From: JBAXGW01 sp037139195
GTDB taxonomy: Bacteria; Bacteroidota; Bacteroidia; Bacteroidales; JAHJDW01
DNA length: 49,674 nucleotides
Assembly (NCBI GenBank): GCA_037139195.1
Contig: JBAXGW010000031.1
Span: forward strand, 1-49,674
Reading direction: 5' to 3'
Part shown: piece after piece, positions 43,272-49,674 of the stretch
Numbering within the stretch: position 1 is the stretch's first letter
How the letters are laid out: the number at the start of each line of letters is the position of its first letter
Program-made: the position numbers and the translations under genes
Notes under the pieces: model-generated
Seen by the model: the letters and a program-made list of their open reading frames with translations, nothing else
What the model was told of the DNA's origin: nothing
Databases searched by the model: none

Positions 43272-43348
43272 AAAACGGCAGCTACATTCAAGGAACTGCC
43301 ATTTTTTTATTGAACCTAAGAAAGGATTTTCAATCGCTTTCGGGGTTG
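43272..43348 (+). repeat. Duplicate of the 40229-40304 terminator segment
   Basis: AAAACGGCAGCTACATTCAA through CGGGGTTG repeats 40229-40304 with few changes. The hairpin (CGGCAG / CTGCC plus seven T) now ends the beta-helix gene. Together with 43968-44099 it marks a second, broken copy of the 40306 gene end. Confidence 0.8.
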
Positions 43349-43560
43349 GTTCCAGTTGATAATTTAGCATATTTTAATTATATTTCCTCTGTAAATTATA
43401 TTGCTTTTTTAAGGTCAGAGGGAACCATACATATATTTTCATGGGTATTTTTTTATTTTATAAAATTTGTGTAGGTTTGTAGTAGGTGAATATTGAGGAG
43501 GGTTTAAATCCTACACGAAAAGCATACAACAACCGTTAATAAGCATTAAACAACAAGCGT

Positions 43561-43836
43561 ATGGAAAACTTGATAATTTATTTGATAATTTTAATTTTAT
43601 ATTTGACACTTACTATTTATTCGATACTTTGGATAAAGAAAAGTGCAATTTTAGAACCAAAACAAAAAAAAGCGAATATTTGGATAACGATTTTCTTGCC
43701 ATTTTGGATTTTTATTTTAAAAGCCGTCTTGAAAACTTTAAAAAATAAAAATAATAATGACAAAGGTTGGGTTAGGCAAGAAGGAGAAGGTAGTGTCAGA
43801 GGTTCGTGGTGTGGAGGTGGTTTCAATCAGAATTAA
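43561..43836 (+). CDS. Small two-helix membrane protein, unknown
   Basis: 91 residues: a first membrane helix (IIYLIILILYLTLTIYSILWI), a short basic loop KKSAILEPKQKK, a second helix (WITIFLPFWIFILKAVLK), then a polar Gly-rich tail ending GSWCGGGFNQN. The layout, with a basic loop between the helices, is like small PLDc_N-type membrane proteins, but the match is too slight to name. It lies entirely within the ~620 nt that interrupt the duplicated copy of the 40306 gene, so it probably arrived with that insertion. The preceding text GTTAATAAGCATTAAACAAC is typical Bacteroidota intergenic sequence. Confidence 0.5.
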   Translation: MENLIIYLIILILYLTLTIYSILWIKKSAILEPKQKKANIWITIFLPFWIFILKAVLKTLKNKNNNDKGWVRQEGEGSVRGSWCGGGFNQN

Positions 43837-43967
43837 ATTAAAAGATTTTTTTTTTCATTGGCAACTAATATGCTAATATTTATATTCTTGGTTTAGTTAT
43901 AAAAAGATATTTTTTTTTGTTGACATAGCTGAGACTGAGAAGCAAATGATATGAAGAAGTAGTAAAA

Positions 43968-44099
43968 CGAGTTTTAGCAATTTGTTTGTATTGAGGAGAA
44001 GTAGCTCCAAAAACCGATTTAATATACGTTTTTGCTGCTAATGTCGTATCAACTATGCCAGTGCCCAGCTTGCAAAGTAGCCCATTGCGCATAAATCGG
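43968..44099 (-). pseudogene. Broken second copy of the 40306-41100 gene
   Basis: 132 nt match 40328-40459 without gaps by eye and code the C-terminal part (GIVDTTLAAKTYIKSVFGAT, then SPQYKQIAKTRF). The original stop region has been displaced by an insertion and the N-terminal two thirds of the gene are missing. The matching terminator half is 620 nt away at 43272-43348. Confidence 0.85.
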
Positions 44100-44256
44100 T
44101 TGGAAGATATTTTGGGGAATAAAATAGCTTATTTTGGGAAATAATTTATATATTTGAAACGAAATAAACTCAGCATAAAGGTTTGGACTATCCGTTAAAT
44201 TTGATTTGATAGCCTTGTATTATGGCAGTTGTTTGACATTGAAAAATGAAAAATAC

Positions 44257-44751
44257 ATGGATTTGATGATAAATGTTCGTGAGATTAAAAAAACTGAAAT
44301 TTACCATTTGGATTATTTTCTGTACGAAGCAATCTTTATTCCCCTAGGAGAAAAGAAACCCGATAGTAAAATTATTCGAATTCCAGAGTTAGATTGTTAC
44401 ATTAAAGATTTCGGGAAGGTTTCAGATTTATGCTTAGTTGCAGAGTTTCAGGGTAATTTGATAGGTGCAGTTTGGATAAGAATTTATACTGAACACGAAA
44501 AGGGATTTGGATATGTGGATTCAAAAACACCAGAACTTAGTATGTCAGTAGTTGAAAAATATCGTAATCAAGGGATTGGAGCAAGGCTACTTGCAAATAT
44601 GATTGAAATGTTGATGCAAATAGGATATGAGCAAGTCTCATTAAGCGTTGATTTAGAAAATTATGCTTTAAAATTGCACAAAAAACATGGATTTGAAATT
44701 GTGCAGTCAGACAATAAATCAGCAATTATGATTAAACATTTAAAAAAATAA
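44257..44751 (+). CDS. GNAT-family N-acetyltransferase
   Basis: About 164 residues from ATG 44257 (MDLMINVREIKK); the longer frame opens with TTG and 17 residues that do not belong to the fold. GNAT motifs: LCLVAEFQGNLIGAVWIRIY (strand 4), ELSMSVVEKYRNQGIGARLLANMIEM with the Q/RxxGxG/A acetyl-CoA loop, and VSLSVDLENYALKLHKKHGFEIV (motif B). It transfers an acetyl group from acetyl-CoA to an amine; the acceptor is unknown. The following membrane-protein gene starts within 40 nt and may be in the same transcript. Confidence 0.88.
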   Translation: MDLMINVREIKKTEIYHLDYFLYEAIFIPLGEKKPDSKIIRIPELDCYIKDFGKVSDLCLVAEFQGNLIGAVWIRIYTEHEKGFGYVDSKTPELSMSVVEKYRNQGIGARLLANMIEMLMQIGYEQVSLSVDLENYALKLHKKHGFEIVQSDNKSAIMIKHLKK

Positions 44752-44789
44752 CAATAGATTTATTATTTTGGATTTACCTTATTAATGCT

Positions 44790-45128
44790 GTGTTTATAAT
44801 AAATCACGAGTTCGATTCTGCTTATTGGCAGGTATGGAAGCTTATAGATTCTGATAACAAAGATGGGGTTAAAGGATTTTTAATAATTCATTTTCCTTTA
44901 CTTTTCACAATTCTTCTTGGACTAGTTCTGGTTTTTGAGGATAAATATGCAGGATTAATTATTTCATTGATATTGTCGGCATTTGGATTGTTTGCGTTCT
45001 TTTTTCATTTCTATCATCTTCGCAAAGGTAGACCTGAATTCAATACTGTAATTTCAAAAGATATGATTATCTCAACTTTCATTATTTCGATTTTTCAAAT
45101 TATTTTGACAATAAAACAGATGATATAA
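44790..45128 (+). CDS. DUF6713-like small membrane protein
   Basis: 112 residues from GTG 44790. NHEFDSAYWQVWKLI resembles the THELDA...EWR motif of DUF6713 proteins, followed by three membrane helices (FLIIHFPLLFTILLGLVLVF, YAGLIISLILSAFGLFAFFF, MIISTFIISIFQIILTI). Family members begin with a hydrophobic helix ahead of the HE motif. That helix is present here upstream in frame (LLFWIYLINAV), but no ATG, GTG or TTG starts it, so the true start may be a rare codon or the gene may be damaged at its 5' end. It lies 38 nt after the GNAT gene. Function unknown. Confidence 0.6.
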   Translation: MFIINHEFDSAYWQVWKLIDSDNKDGVKGFLIIHFPLLFTILLGLVLVFEDKYAGLIISLILSAFGLFAFFFHFYHLRKGRPEFNTVISKDMIISTFIISIFQIILTIKQMI

Positions 45129-45284
45129 AAAATGCACAACCGCATAAAAAAAAATTAGTCAACCAAAATTTTTAATAGTAATAGCTTCAAAGTCTTTTAT
45201 GCTTAAGATTTAAGTGAAATATTTGGCTCTTAAATAACACTATTTCTGATTTATAATCGCTTTCGGGTTTAGGAAAAATTATCT

Positions 45285-45292
45285 TACCTTTG
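45285..45292 (+). promoter_or_regulatory. -7 box before the flavodoxin-fold oxidoreductase
   Basis: TACCTTTG matches TAnnTTTG, 52 nt before the ATG at 45345. The -33 site is poor. Confidence 0.4.
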
Positions 45293-45344
45293 ATTAAGAA
45301 TCGGTCTGTTTAAATTCTGAATCCATACTAAATCCCATTATGCA

Positions 45345-45938
45345 ATGAATGTATTGATAATCATAGGGCATCCAAATGAAAATAGCTTTAATCATGCGAT
45401 TGCAAATACATGCAAAACGCATATTAAAAATAATGGGCATCAAGTTTTTTATCATGATTTGTATAAAGAACAATTTAATCCAGTTGGGGTGTTCAATAAT
45501 TTGGATTTAGCATTAAAACATAAAAAGGTCGTTGATGAATTTGCTTTCGAACTTAAAAATAGCGACGGAATAATAATAATTCATCCAAATTGGTGGGGTC
45601 AGCCGCCTGCAATTATTAAGGGTTGGCTTGACCAAGTTATGTTGCCCGATATTGCTTACCGTTTTGAAGTTCATGGAAATAGCGGATATACATCGATTGG
45701 CTTGTTGAAAGACAAAATTGCAATGGTTTTTAATACATCAAATACAAGTGAAGAATTAGAAAATGAGGTTTACAAAGACCCACTTGAAACTATTTGGAAA
45801 AATAGAGTTTTCGGTTTTTGTGGCGTGAAACTGTTTGAGCGAAGAAATTTTAAAGTTATTAAAGATAGTAGTTTGCAAGAACGCACAAATTGGCTTTTGG
45901 AAGTGAGTTTGTTGGCTGAACAATACTTTCCACGATAA
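45345..45938 (+). CDS. NAD(P)H oxidoreductase, flavodoxin-like fold (YwrO/KefF/MdaB type)
   Basis: 197 residues. The FMN phosphate loop GHPNENSFNHA, the HPNWWGQPPAIIKGWLDQV motif and the following region (LLKDKIAMVFNTSN) are those of the quinone-reductase branch of flavodoxin-fold enzymes. They pass two electrons from NAD(P)H to quinones or similar acceptors, avoiding radicals. A Crp-type regulator gene begins 12 nt downstream and an FMN-binding protein gene after that, so this is a small flavin/redox unit, probably autoregulated (inference). Confidence 0.9.
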   Translation: MNVLIIIGHPNENSFNHAIANTCKTHIKNNGHQVFYHDLYKEQFNPVGVFNNLDLALKHKKVVDEFAFELKNSDGIIIIHPNWWGQPPAIIKGWLDQVMLPDIAYRFEVHGNSGYTSIGLLKDKIAMVFNTSNTSEELENEVYKDPLETIWKNRVFGFCGVKLFERRNFKVIKDSSLQERTNWLLEVSLLAEQYFPR

Positions 45939-45950
45939 TAAACGTATTTT

Positions 45951-46523
45951 ATGCAAAAGCTAATAATTAATCATATCCGTAAATTTGTTAATCTCACAGA
46001 TGATGAAATTCCGGTGCTTTTGAAATATCTAAAACTTCAAAGCGTTAAGAAGAGAGATTATTTATTAAATGAAGGACAAATTTGCAAGTCGATGTATTTT
46101 GTTGAAAAAGGTTGCTTGAGAATGTATTTTTTAAACAATAAATCAGCAGAACAAATTACGCAATTTGCTATTGAAGGCTGGTGGATTTCTGATTATTTTG
46201 GTTTCAACGACCATAAAGTATCTGAATATTATATTCAAGCGATTGAAAAATCTGAAGTTTATATTCTAGATAAACAAATAATAAATGATTTGTTTGCTGA
46301 ATTACCTCAAATGGAACGTTATTTCCGAATAGTGATGCAAAAAACGGTTGCAGCATCTCAGTTAAGAATCAAACATCTTTATGATCTCTCAAAAGAAGAA
46401 TTGTATAATCATTTCAGTGTTTCATTCCCCGAATTTATGCAGCGTGTGCCACAGTATATGATTGCTTCTTATTTGGGTTTAACGCCTGAATATGTAAGTG
46501 AATTAAGAAAAAAGAAGAGTTAA
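45951..46523 (+). CDS. Crp/Fnr-family transcriptional regulator
   Basis: 190 residues. An N-terminal cNMP-binding-type beta-roll (YLLNEGQICKSMYFVEKGCLRMY) is followed by the long dimer helix and a C-terminal helix-turn-helix (VPQYMIASYLGLTPEYVSELRKK). The phosphate-binding RxS of true CRP and the Fnr cysteines are not seen, so the ligand is unknown; many Bacteroidota paralogs have this form. It lies between two flavoprotein genes and probably regulates them. The start at 45951 gives the usual short N-terminus before the roll. Confidence 0.9.
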   Translation: MQKLIINHIRKFVNLTDDEIPVLLKYLKLQSVKKRDYLLNEGQICKSMYFVEKGCLRMYFLNNKSAEQITQFAIEGWWISDYFGFNDHKVSEYYIQAIEKSEVYILDKQIINDLFAELPQMERYFRIVMQKTVAASQLRIKHLYDLSKEELYNHFSVSFPEFMQRVPQYMIASYLGLTPEYVSELRKKKS

Positions 46524-46613
46524 CATGTTTTCTTAAACAGGTTTAATTTTTTGACGAACGCAAAGGTCTAAATTTGTATAAATAATTCTTATGTCAAATT
46601 TAAACCATAAAAT

Positions 46614-46991
46614 ATGAAATTATCTGATAAATTTTTAGAAGTATTAAAACACGAAGGAGTTGTGTCCATTGTTTCATGGGGCAAAGATGAACCTCATGTA
46701 GTAAATACATGGAACTCATATTTAGTTATTACCGAAGACGAACGTATTTTGATTCCTGCTTATGCATTCCGTAAAACAGAAGAGAATGTAAATATCAATG
46801 ATAAAGTAAAAATTACTTTTGGAAGTAAAAATGTTTTAGGATTTAAAGATTATCCAGGTACTGGATTCTATGTTGAAGGTACTGCCAAATATATTAGTTC
46901 GGGTGCAGAGTATGATATGATGAAAGAAAAATTCTCTTTTCTAACCCGTGTATTTGAAGTAACAGTTGCTTCTGCAAAACAAATGTTGTAA
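46614..46991 (+). CDS. FMN-binding split-barrel protein (PNPOx-like)
   Basis: 125 residues. The opening FLEVLKHEGVVSIVSWGKDEPHVVNTWNSYLVI and the later KTEENVNINDKVKITFGSKNV...GPGTGF-like YPGTGFYVEGTA closely follow the small Desulfovibrio FMN-binding protein (about 122 residues), including the VVNTWNSY and GTGF segments around FMN. Such proteins bind FMN at a dimer interface and act in electron transfer, with no proven partner. It stands 91 nt after the Crp-type gene. A full-length fold is present and nothing looks broken. Confidence 0.88.
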   Translation: MKLSDKFLEVLKHEGVVSIVSWGKDEPHVVNTWNSYLVITEDERILIPAYAFRKTEENVNINDKVKITFGSKNVLGFKDYPGTGFYVEGTAKYISSGAEYDMMKEKFSFLTRVFEVTVASAKQML

Positions 46992-47120
46992 TTTCAAATT
47001 ATTGGTATCTGATTGTTCTAAACAAAGAAAATCTTTTATATTAATATTGGATGAAATTTTAAATGCGCAGAATATTCGATATATGTGATATTCTTACATT
47101 CCTAAATTTGCTATTATTTT

Positions 47121-47151
47121 AAGACCATTTTGAAAGAGCTGGTCTTTTTTT
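47121..47151 (+). terminator. Terminator before the EamA gene
   Basis: AAGACCA pairs with TGGTCTT across a 12-nt loop and runs into T. It ends the flavin cluster transcript and overlaps the next promoter. Confidence 0.75.
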
Positions 47152-47160
47152 GTATTTTTG
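47130..47160 (+). promoter_or_regulatory. Promoter of the EamA gene, implying a leaderless mRNA
   Basis: TTG at 47130-47132, exactly 20 nt, then TATTTTTG at 47153-47160. The ATG at 47166 is 5 nt past the box, so the start codon should be at or next to +1. Confidence 0.6.
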
Positions 47161-47165
47161 TTTCA

Positions 47166-48032
47166 ATGAAAATCAGCAAACTTAAATACGATTTCTGGAT
47201 AATCCTCATAACTATAGTGTGGGGATCTACTTTTTTTATAGTAAAAAATGCTATTGCTTCATTAGATACTTATCTATTAGTTTTTTATCGAAATTTTATT
47301 GCCGCTTTTGTTATGTTCTTTGTTGTGTTATTTATTGATAAAAAGTCATTATTTAACAAGTCAGCAATTATCAATGGTTCAATTTTGGGTATTTTTCTGG
47401 GAGGAATGTATTTTACCCAAACTATTGGGTTGAAATATACAAGCAGTGGACATAGTGCTTTTATTATAAGTTCGGCTGTAATTATGGTTCCTATTTTATT
47501 GACACTTTTATACAATCAAAAAATAAATAGAACTGTTTTACTTTCTATTTTTATTGTATTTATCGGATTGTTTGTTATGACTTACGATGCTGATATAGCC
47601 ATAAATATTGGTGATTTAATTACTGTTTTTAGCGCTATTTCTTATGCTATATACATAATTCTGTCGGGCAAATACGTTCACAAAAGCAAAATGCTTGCTT
47701 TAATTGCATATCAATTTATTTTTTGTGCTCTGTACAGTTTAATTGCATTTTATGTTTTGGGAGGAGGAGTTTATACTCCATTAACAAACAATATGGCTAT
47801 TTCAGTAGTTTATTTAGGATTGGGCGGCACGTTGTTTTGTTATTTCATTACAGTTTGGGTGCAGAAATATGTGAGCTCAACAAAAATGGCGATTATGTTC
47901 ACACTCGAACCCGTTTTTGCAGTTCTTTTCGCCTACTTCTTTGCAAGTGAGCAATTCAATTTAACTGATTTTTTTGGAGCCAGTTTGATATTATGCGGAG
48001 TAGTTTTTTATAATGTGAATCGTGAACAGTGA
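47166..48032 (+). CDS. EamA/DMT-superfamily transporter
   Basis: 288 residues from ATG 47166; a TTG 12 codons upstream lies inside the terminator and -33 element and is rejected. Ten predicted membrane helices in two EamA halves: DFWIILITIVWGSTFFIVKNAI with the WGSTF motif and FYRNFIAAF in the first, and AISYAIYIILSGKYV...FTLEPVFAVLFAYFF in the second. Members export metabolites such as amino acids; the substrate cannot be told from sequence. It converges on the SUI1-type gene, with an inverted repeat between them. Confidence 0.9.
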   Translation: MKISKLKYDFWIILITIVWGSTFFIVKNAIASLDTYLLVFYRNFIAAFVMFFVVLFIDKKSLFNKSAIINGSILGIFLGGMYFTQTIGLKYTSSGHSAFIISSAVIMVPILLTLLYNQKINRTVLLSIFIVFIGLFVMTYDADIAINIGDLITVFSAISYAIYIILSGKYVHKSKMLALIAYQFIFCALYSLIAFYVLGGGVYTPLTNNMAISVVYLGLGGTLFCYFITVWVQKYVSSTKMAIMFTLEPVFAVLFAYFFASEQFNLTDFFGASLILCGVVFYNVNREQ

Positions 48033-48125
48033 ATTGAGTAGTGAATAGTGAATGGTGAGTAGTGAGAAGAACCTAACGGCAGTTAATCGTTGCGTAGCAT
48101 CTACTCACAAATCACCATTCACTAA
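48033..48125. repeat. GTGAATGGTGAGTAGTGAG inverted repeat in a convergent gap
   Basis: GTGAATGGTGAGTAGTGAG (48050-48068) faces CTACTCACAAATCACCATTC plus AC (about 48100-48121). A long imperfect stem results, suited to ending both converging transcripts. Low-complexity GTGAATAGTGAATGGTGA text is part of it. Confidence 0.5.
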
Positions 48126-48467
48126 CTAGCCGCCTGCTTTCTTTGCTTTATACCCAGCCTTCATCAACAAATCCAAAACCATATCGCGTTTATCGCCCTG
48201 AATCATTATTTCACCATCTTTCACAGTGCCACCAGTTCCGCATTTTTGTTTAAGCATTTTACCTAGTGTCTCTAAATCGTCTTCTCTACCGACAAAACCA
48301 CGTACTACCGTTGCTACCTTTCCAGCTTTGTGTCTTTCGAGCCAAACACGCAAATCTTGTTGTTGTGGCGCTTTTGTATCCTCTTCTTTTTGGCTATTAA
48401 CCTGATAATTAAAATTTGGGTTAGTTGAATATACAACTCCTTCTATGTTTTTTGTTTTCTTATTCAT
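48126..48467 (-). CDS. SUI1/eIF1-like translation factor (YciH)
   Basis: 113 residues. The C-terminal ~80 form the SUI1 domain: LRVWLERHKAGKVATVVRGFVG, then LGKMLKQKCGTGGTVKDGEIMIQGDKRDMVLDLL with the conserved GTGGTVKDG loop. Eukaryotic eIF1 checks start-codon choice; the bacterial YciH role is minor or stress-linked. The N-terminal ~30 residues are polar and variable. No operon partner is evident; a lipid kinase gene lies upstream on the same strand after 96 nt containing a dispersed CACTGAGCGGAGTCGAAG repeat. Confidence 0.93.
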   Translation of the reverse strand: MNKKTKNIEGVVYSTNPNFNYQVNSQKEEDTKAPQQQDLRVWLERHKAGKVATVVRGFVGREDDLETLGKMLKQKCGTGGTVKDGEIMIQGDKRDMVLDLLMKAGYKAKKAGG

Positions 48468-48536
48468 AATTTAATTTTTTATCAATTTCACTTTTTTTAA
48501 ATCACACGAGTGTCAACTATTCACTACTCATCTGTG

Positions 48537-48560
48537 GTCACTGAGCGGAGTCGAAGTGCT
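48537..48560. repeat. Dispersed CACTGAGCGGAGTCGAAG repeat, single arm
   Basis: GTCACTGAGCGGAGTCGAAG is a copy of the second arm of the repeat at 15214-15260, between the lipid kinase and SUI1 genes. Confidence 0.5.
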
Positions 48561-48563
48561 CTA

Positions 48564-49436
48564 TTAAGGAACAATAACTCTTAACGACTTCGGTAATACC
48601 TTTACATAAAGTTTTTTGTTCAATTTCATGGGCTGACCATCAATATTTATCCACTTTTTCTTTTTTCTTTCTATAACAAATTCCGATGCTTTAATAATTT
48701 CAACATATTTTGTTTTGTGTATTCGCTTTGCAAAAACAAACAAAGCATAAAACAAAACTTTAAAAATTGACACTTTTTGATAGATGCAAATATCAGCTAG
48801 TCCATCGCAAATATCAGCCAATGGCGCAACTACAGTGTTATACCCAAATTGGTTTGAATTTGCAATAGAAATGAATAAAGCTCTTCGTTCAAAAGTTTTT
48901 TCGCCAATACTAATTGTGTATTTTTTAGGCTTATAGTTAAAGTACTTATTACTAACAATTTTCAAATAGCCCCAAAATCCTCTTCTGCCAAGCTTGTCAA
49001 ACTCTTTAGCAACCAATGCATCAAAGCCTATTCCAGCAATGCTGACACAACATTTATTATTAATATCAATTGTATCAATTAAAGTGGTTTTGTAATTGTT
49101 TAATATAACTATGTTTCTTTTTATATCGAAAGGCAATTTTAAGAAACGTGCTAATCCATTGCCCGAGCCAGATGGGATAATACCCAAAACAATGTCTGTA
49201 TTCAGCAATCCTGTAGCTACTTCGTTTATCGATCCATCGCCGCCAACTACATACACTATATCAAAGCCATTTTCCTTTGCATCCATTGCAATAATCGTGG
49301 CATGACCAGCATACTCAGTGAATGTAATAGAATAAATAAACTTCGATTTGTCTATTGTAGATTCTACAATAGTTTCAATTTCTTTTTTTCTTCCAACACC
49401 CGAAATTGGGTTAATTATAAATAATACGTTTTTCAA
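48564..49436 (-). CDS. Diacylglycerol/lipid kinase, YegS/BmrU family
   Basis: 290 residues. The DAGK catalytic domain opens with FIINPISGVGRKKEI and contains VYVVGGDGSINEVATGLL, the GGDGT-type nucleotide loop, then LGIIPSGSGNGLARFLKLP and GIGFDALVAKEFDKLG. These enzymes phosphorylate diacylglycerol or related lipids with ATP and recycle membrane lipids. The C-terminal half holds the usual beta-sandwich (PLADICDGLADICIYQKVS, WINIDGQPM). GGDGS instead of GGDGT is a conservative change. A 106-bp tandem repeat lies just upstream of its start. Confidence 0.92.
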   Translation of the reverse strand: MKNVLFIINPISGVGRKKEIETIVESTIDKSKFIYSITFTEYAGHATIIAMDAKENGFDIVYVVGGDGSINEVATGLLNTDIVLGIIPSGSGNGLARFLKLPFDIKRNIVILNNYKTTLIDTIDINNKCCVSIAGIGFDALVAKEFDKLGRRGFWGYLKIVSNKYFNYKPKKYTISIGEKTFERRALFISIANSNQFGYNTVVAPLADICDGLADICIYQKVSIFKVLFYALFVFAKRIHKTKYVEIIKASEFVIERKKKKWINIDGQPMKLNKKLYVKVLPKSLRVIVP

Positions 49437-49473
49437 ATTCCATAACTTTAGGTTTCACTGCATTTTTTTATTG

Positions 49474-49674
49474 TTGCCTAAGGCAACTTTTTATTACACA
49501 GTGTCTCACTGTTTTTTTTATTTTTTTTACTGTGCAACACTGTGTCTACTCTGTGTGACTCTGTGCAACTTTTTTTTTGTTGCCTAAGGCAACCTTTATA
49601 TAACACAGTGTCTCGCTGTTTTTTTTTATTTTTTTTACTGTGCAACACTGTGTCTACTCTGTGTGACTCTGTGC
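49474..49674. repeat. 106-bp tandem repeat with TTGCCTAAGGCAA palindromes, cut by window end
   Basis: TTGCCTAAGGCAAC begins at 49474 and at 49580, giving a 106-nt period; the second unit matches the first, with a few changes, up to the window end. Each unit has the palindrome, ACACAGTGTCTC.CTG, a long T tract, ACTGTGCAACACTGTG and CTACTCTGTGTGACTCTGTG. CACAGTG/CACTGTG pairs can form hairpins. The number of copies beyond the window is unknown. Confidence 0.85.

Noticed and set aside
49474..49674. CRISPR array
   Set aside because: The repeat unit is 106 nt and contiguous, with no unique spacers and no cas genes in the window.
1..49674. tRNA or rRNA genes
   Set aside because: No cloverleaf with a GGTTCRANYCC-type T arm and no rRNA stretch was seen by eye on either strand. 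A tRNAscan run would settle it.

Overview
The window is AT-rich DNA from a member of the Bacteroidota. The evidence is a T9SS-type C-terminal sorting domain, a GldM-C-like protein, an S46 dipeptidyl-peptidase, an S16 protein with a long acidic tail, an OmpA/SPOR envelope protein, and several promoters of the Bacteroidota form (TTG, about 20 nt, TAnnTTTG). I cannot place it below phylum.

Left edge (1-5221, minus strand). This is a compact peptide-export and RiPP-like operon. In transcription order it holds an 81-residue precursor with a double-glycine leader and a four-cysteine core, a perfect 21-bp hairpin, a radical SAM/SPASM maturase, a secreted OmpA-domain protein, a DPP7-like S46 peptidase, and the start of a C39-peptidase ABC exporter that runs off the window. 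The genes are 9-12 nt apart or overlap. I regard this as the best candidate for an undescribed system. A likely small RNA (5572-5651) and a palindrome (5346-5367) lie just upstream.

Cryptic integrative element (about 5.7-11.3 kb). All genes are on the minus strand: tyrosine recombinase, a protein weakly like RteC, a small acidic protein, and a zinc-ribbon plus RecA-fold ATPase. An eight-site AAACGTTT array phased at 10 bp and a 124-nt rod-like structured RNA candidate accompany them. No relaxase or transfer gene is visible and the ends were not found.

Housekeeping block (11.5-15.2 kb): rpsP, rimM, a TrmN6-like methyltransferase and lpd, with a 123-bp MITE-like element before lpd and a decayed DUF6922-type gene after it.

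Polysaccharide block (15.7-25.2 kb): asnB carrying an in-frame repeat insertion, a GT4 glycosyltransferase, a Wza-like lipoprotein, a Wzc-like kinase with a (GY)n tail, an RfbC-like epimerase, a WecA-like initiating transferase and a lytic transglycosylase. uvrA, a LOG-family gene and an OmpA/SPOR protein follow.

Envelope and accessory half (30.6-44.1 kb): a decayed interval with a 202-bp MITE, a very large alpha-2-macroglobulin, nine 21-nt tandem repeats, a GldM-C-like protein, a complete EcoRV-like restriction-modification pair, a 264-residue orphan protein with a broken second copy nearby, and a T9SS-secreted beta-helix protein.

Right end (44.2-49.7 kb): GNAT, a DUF6713-like membrane protein, a small flavin/redox cluster with a Crp-type regulator, an EamA transporter that is probably read from a leaderless mRNA, a SUI1/YciH factor and a lipid kinase with a 106-bp tandem repeat upstream. 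No tRNA, rRNA or CRISPR array was recognised.
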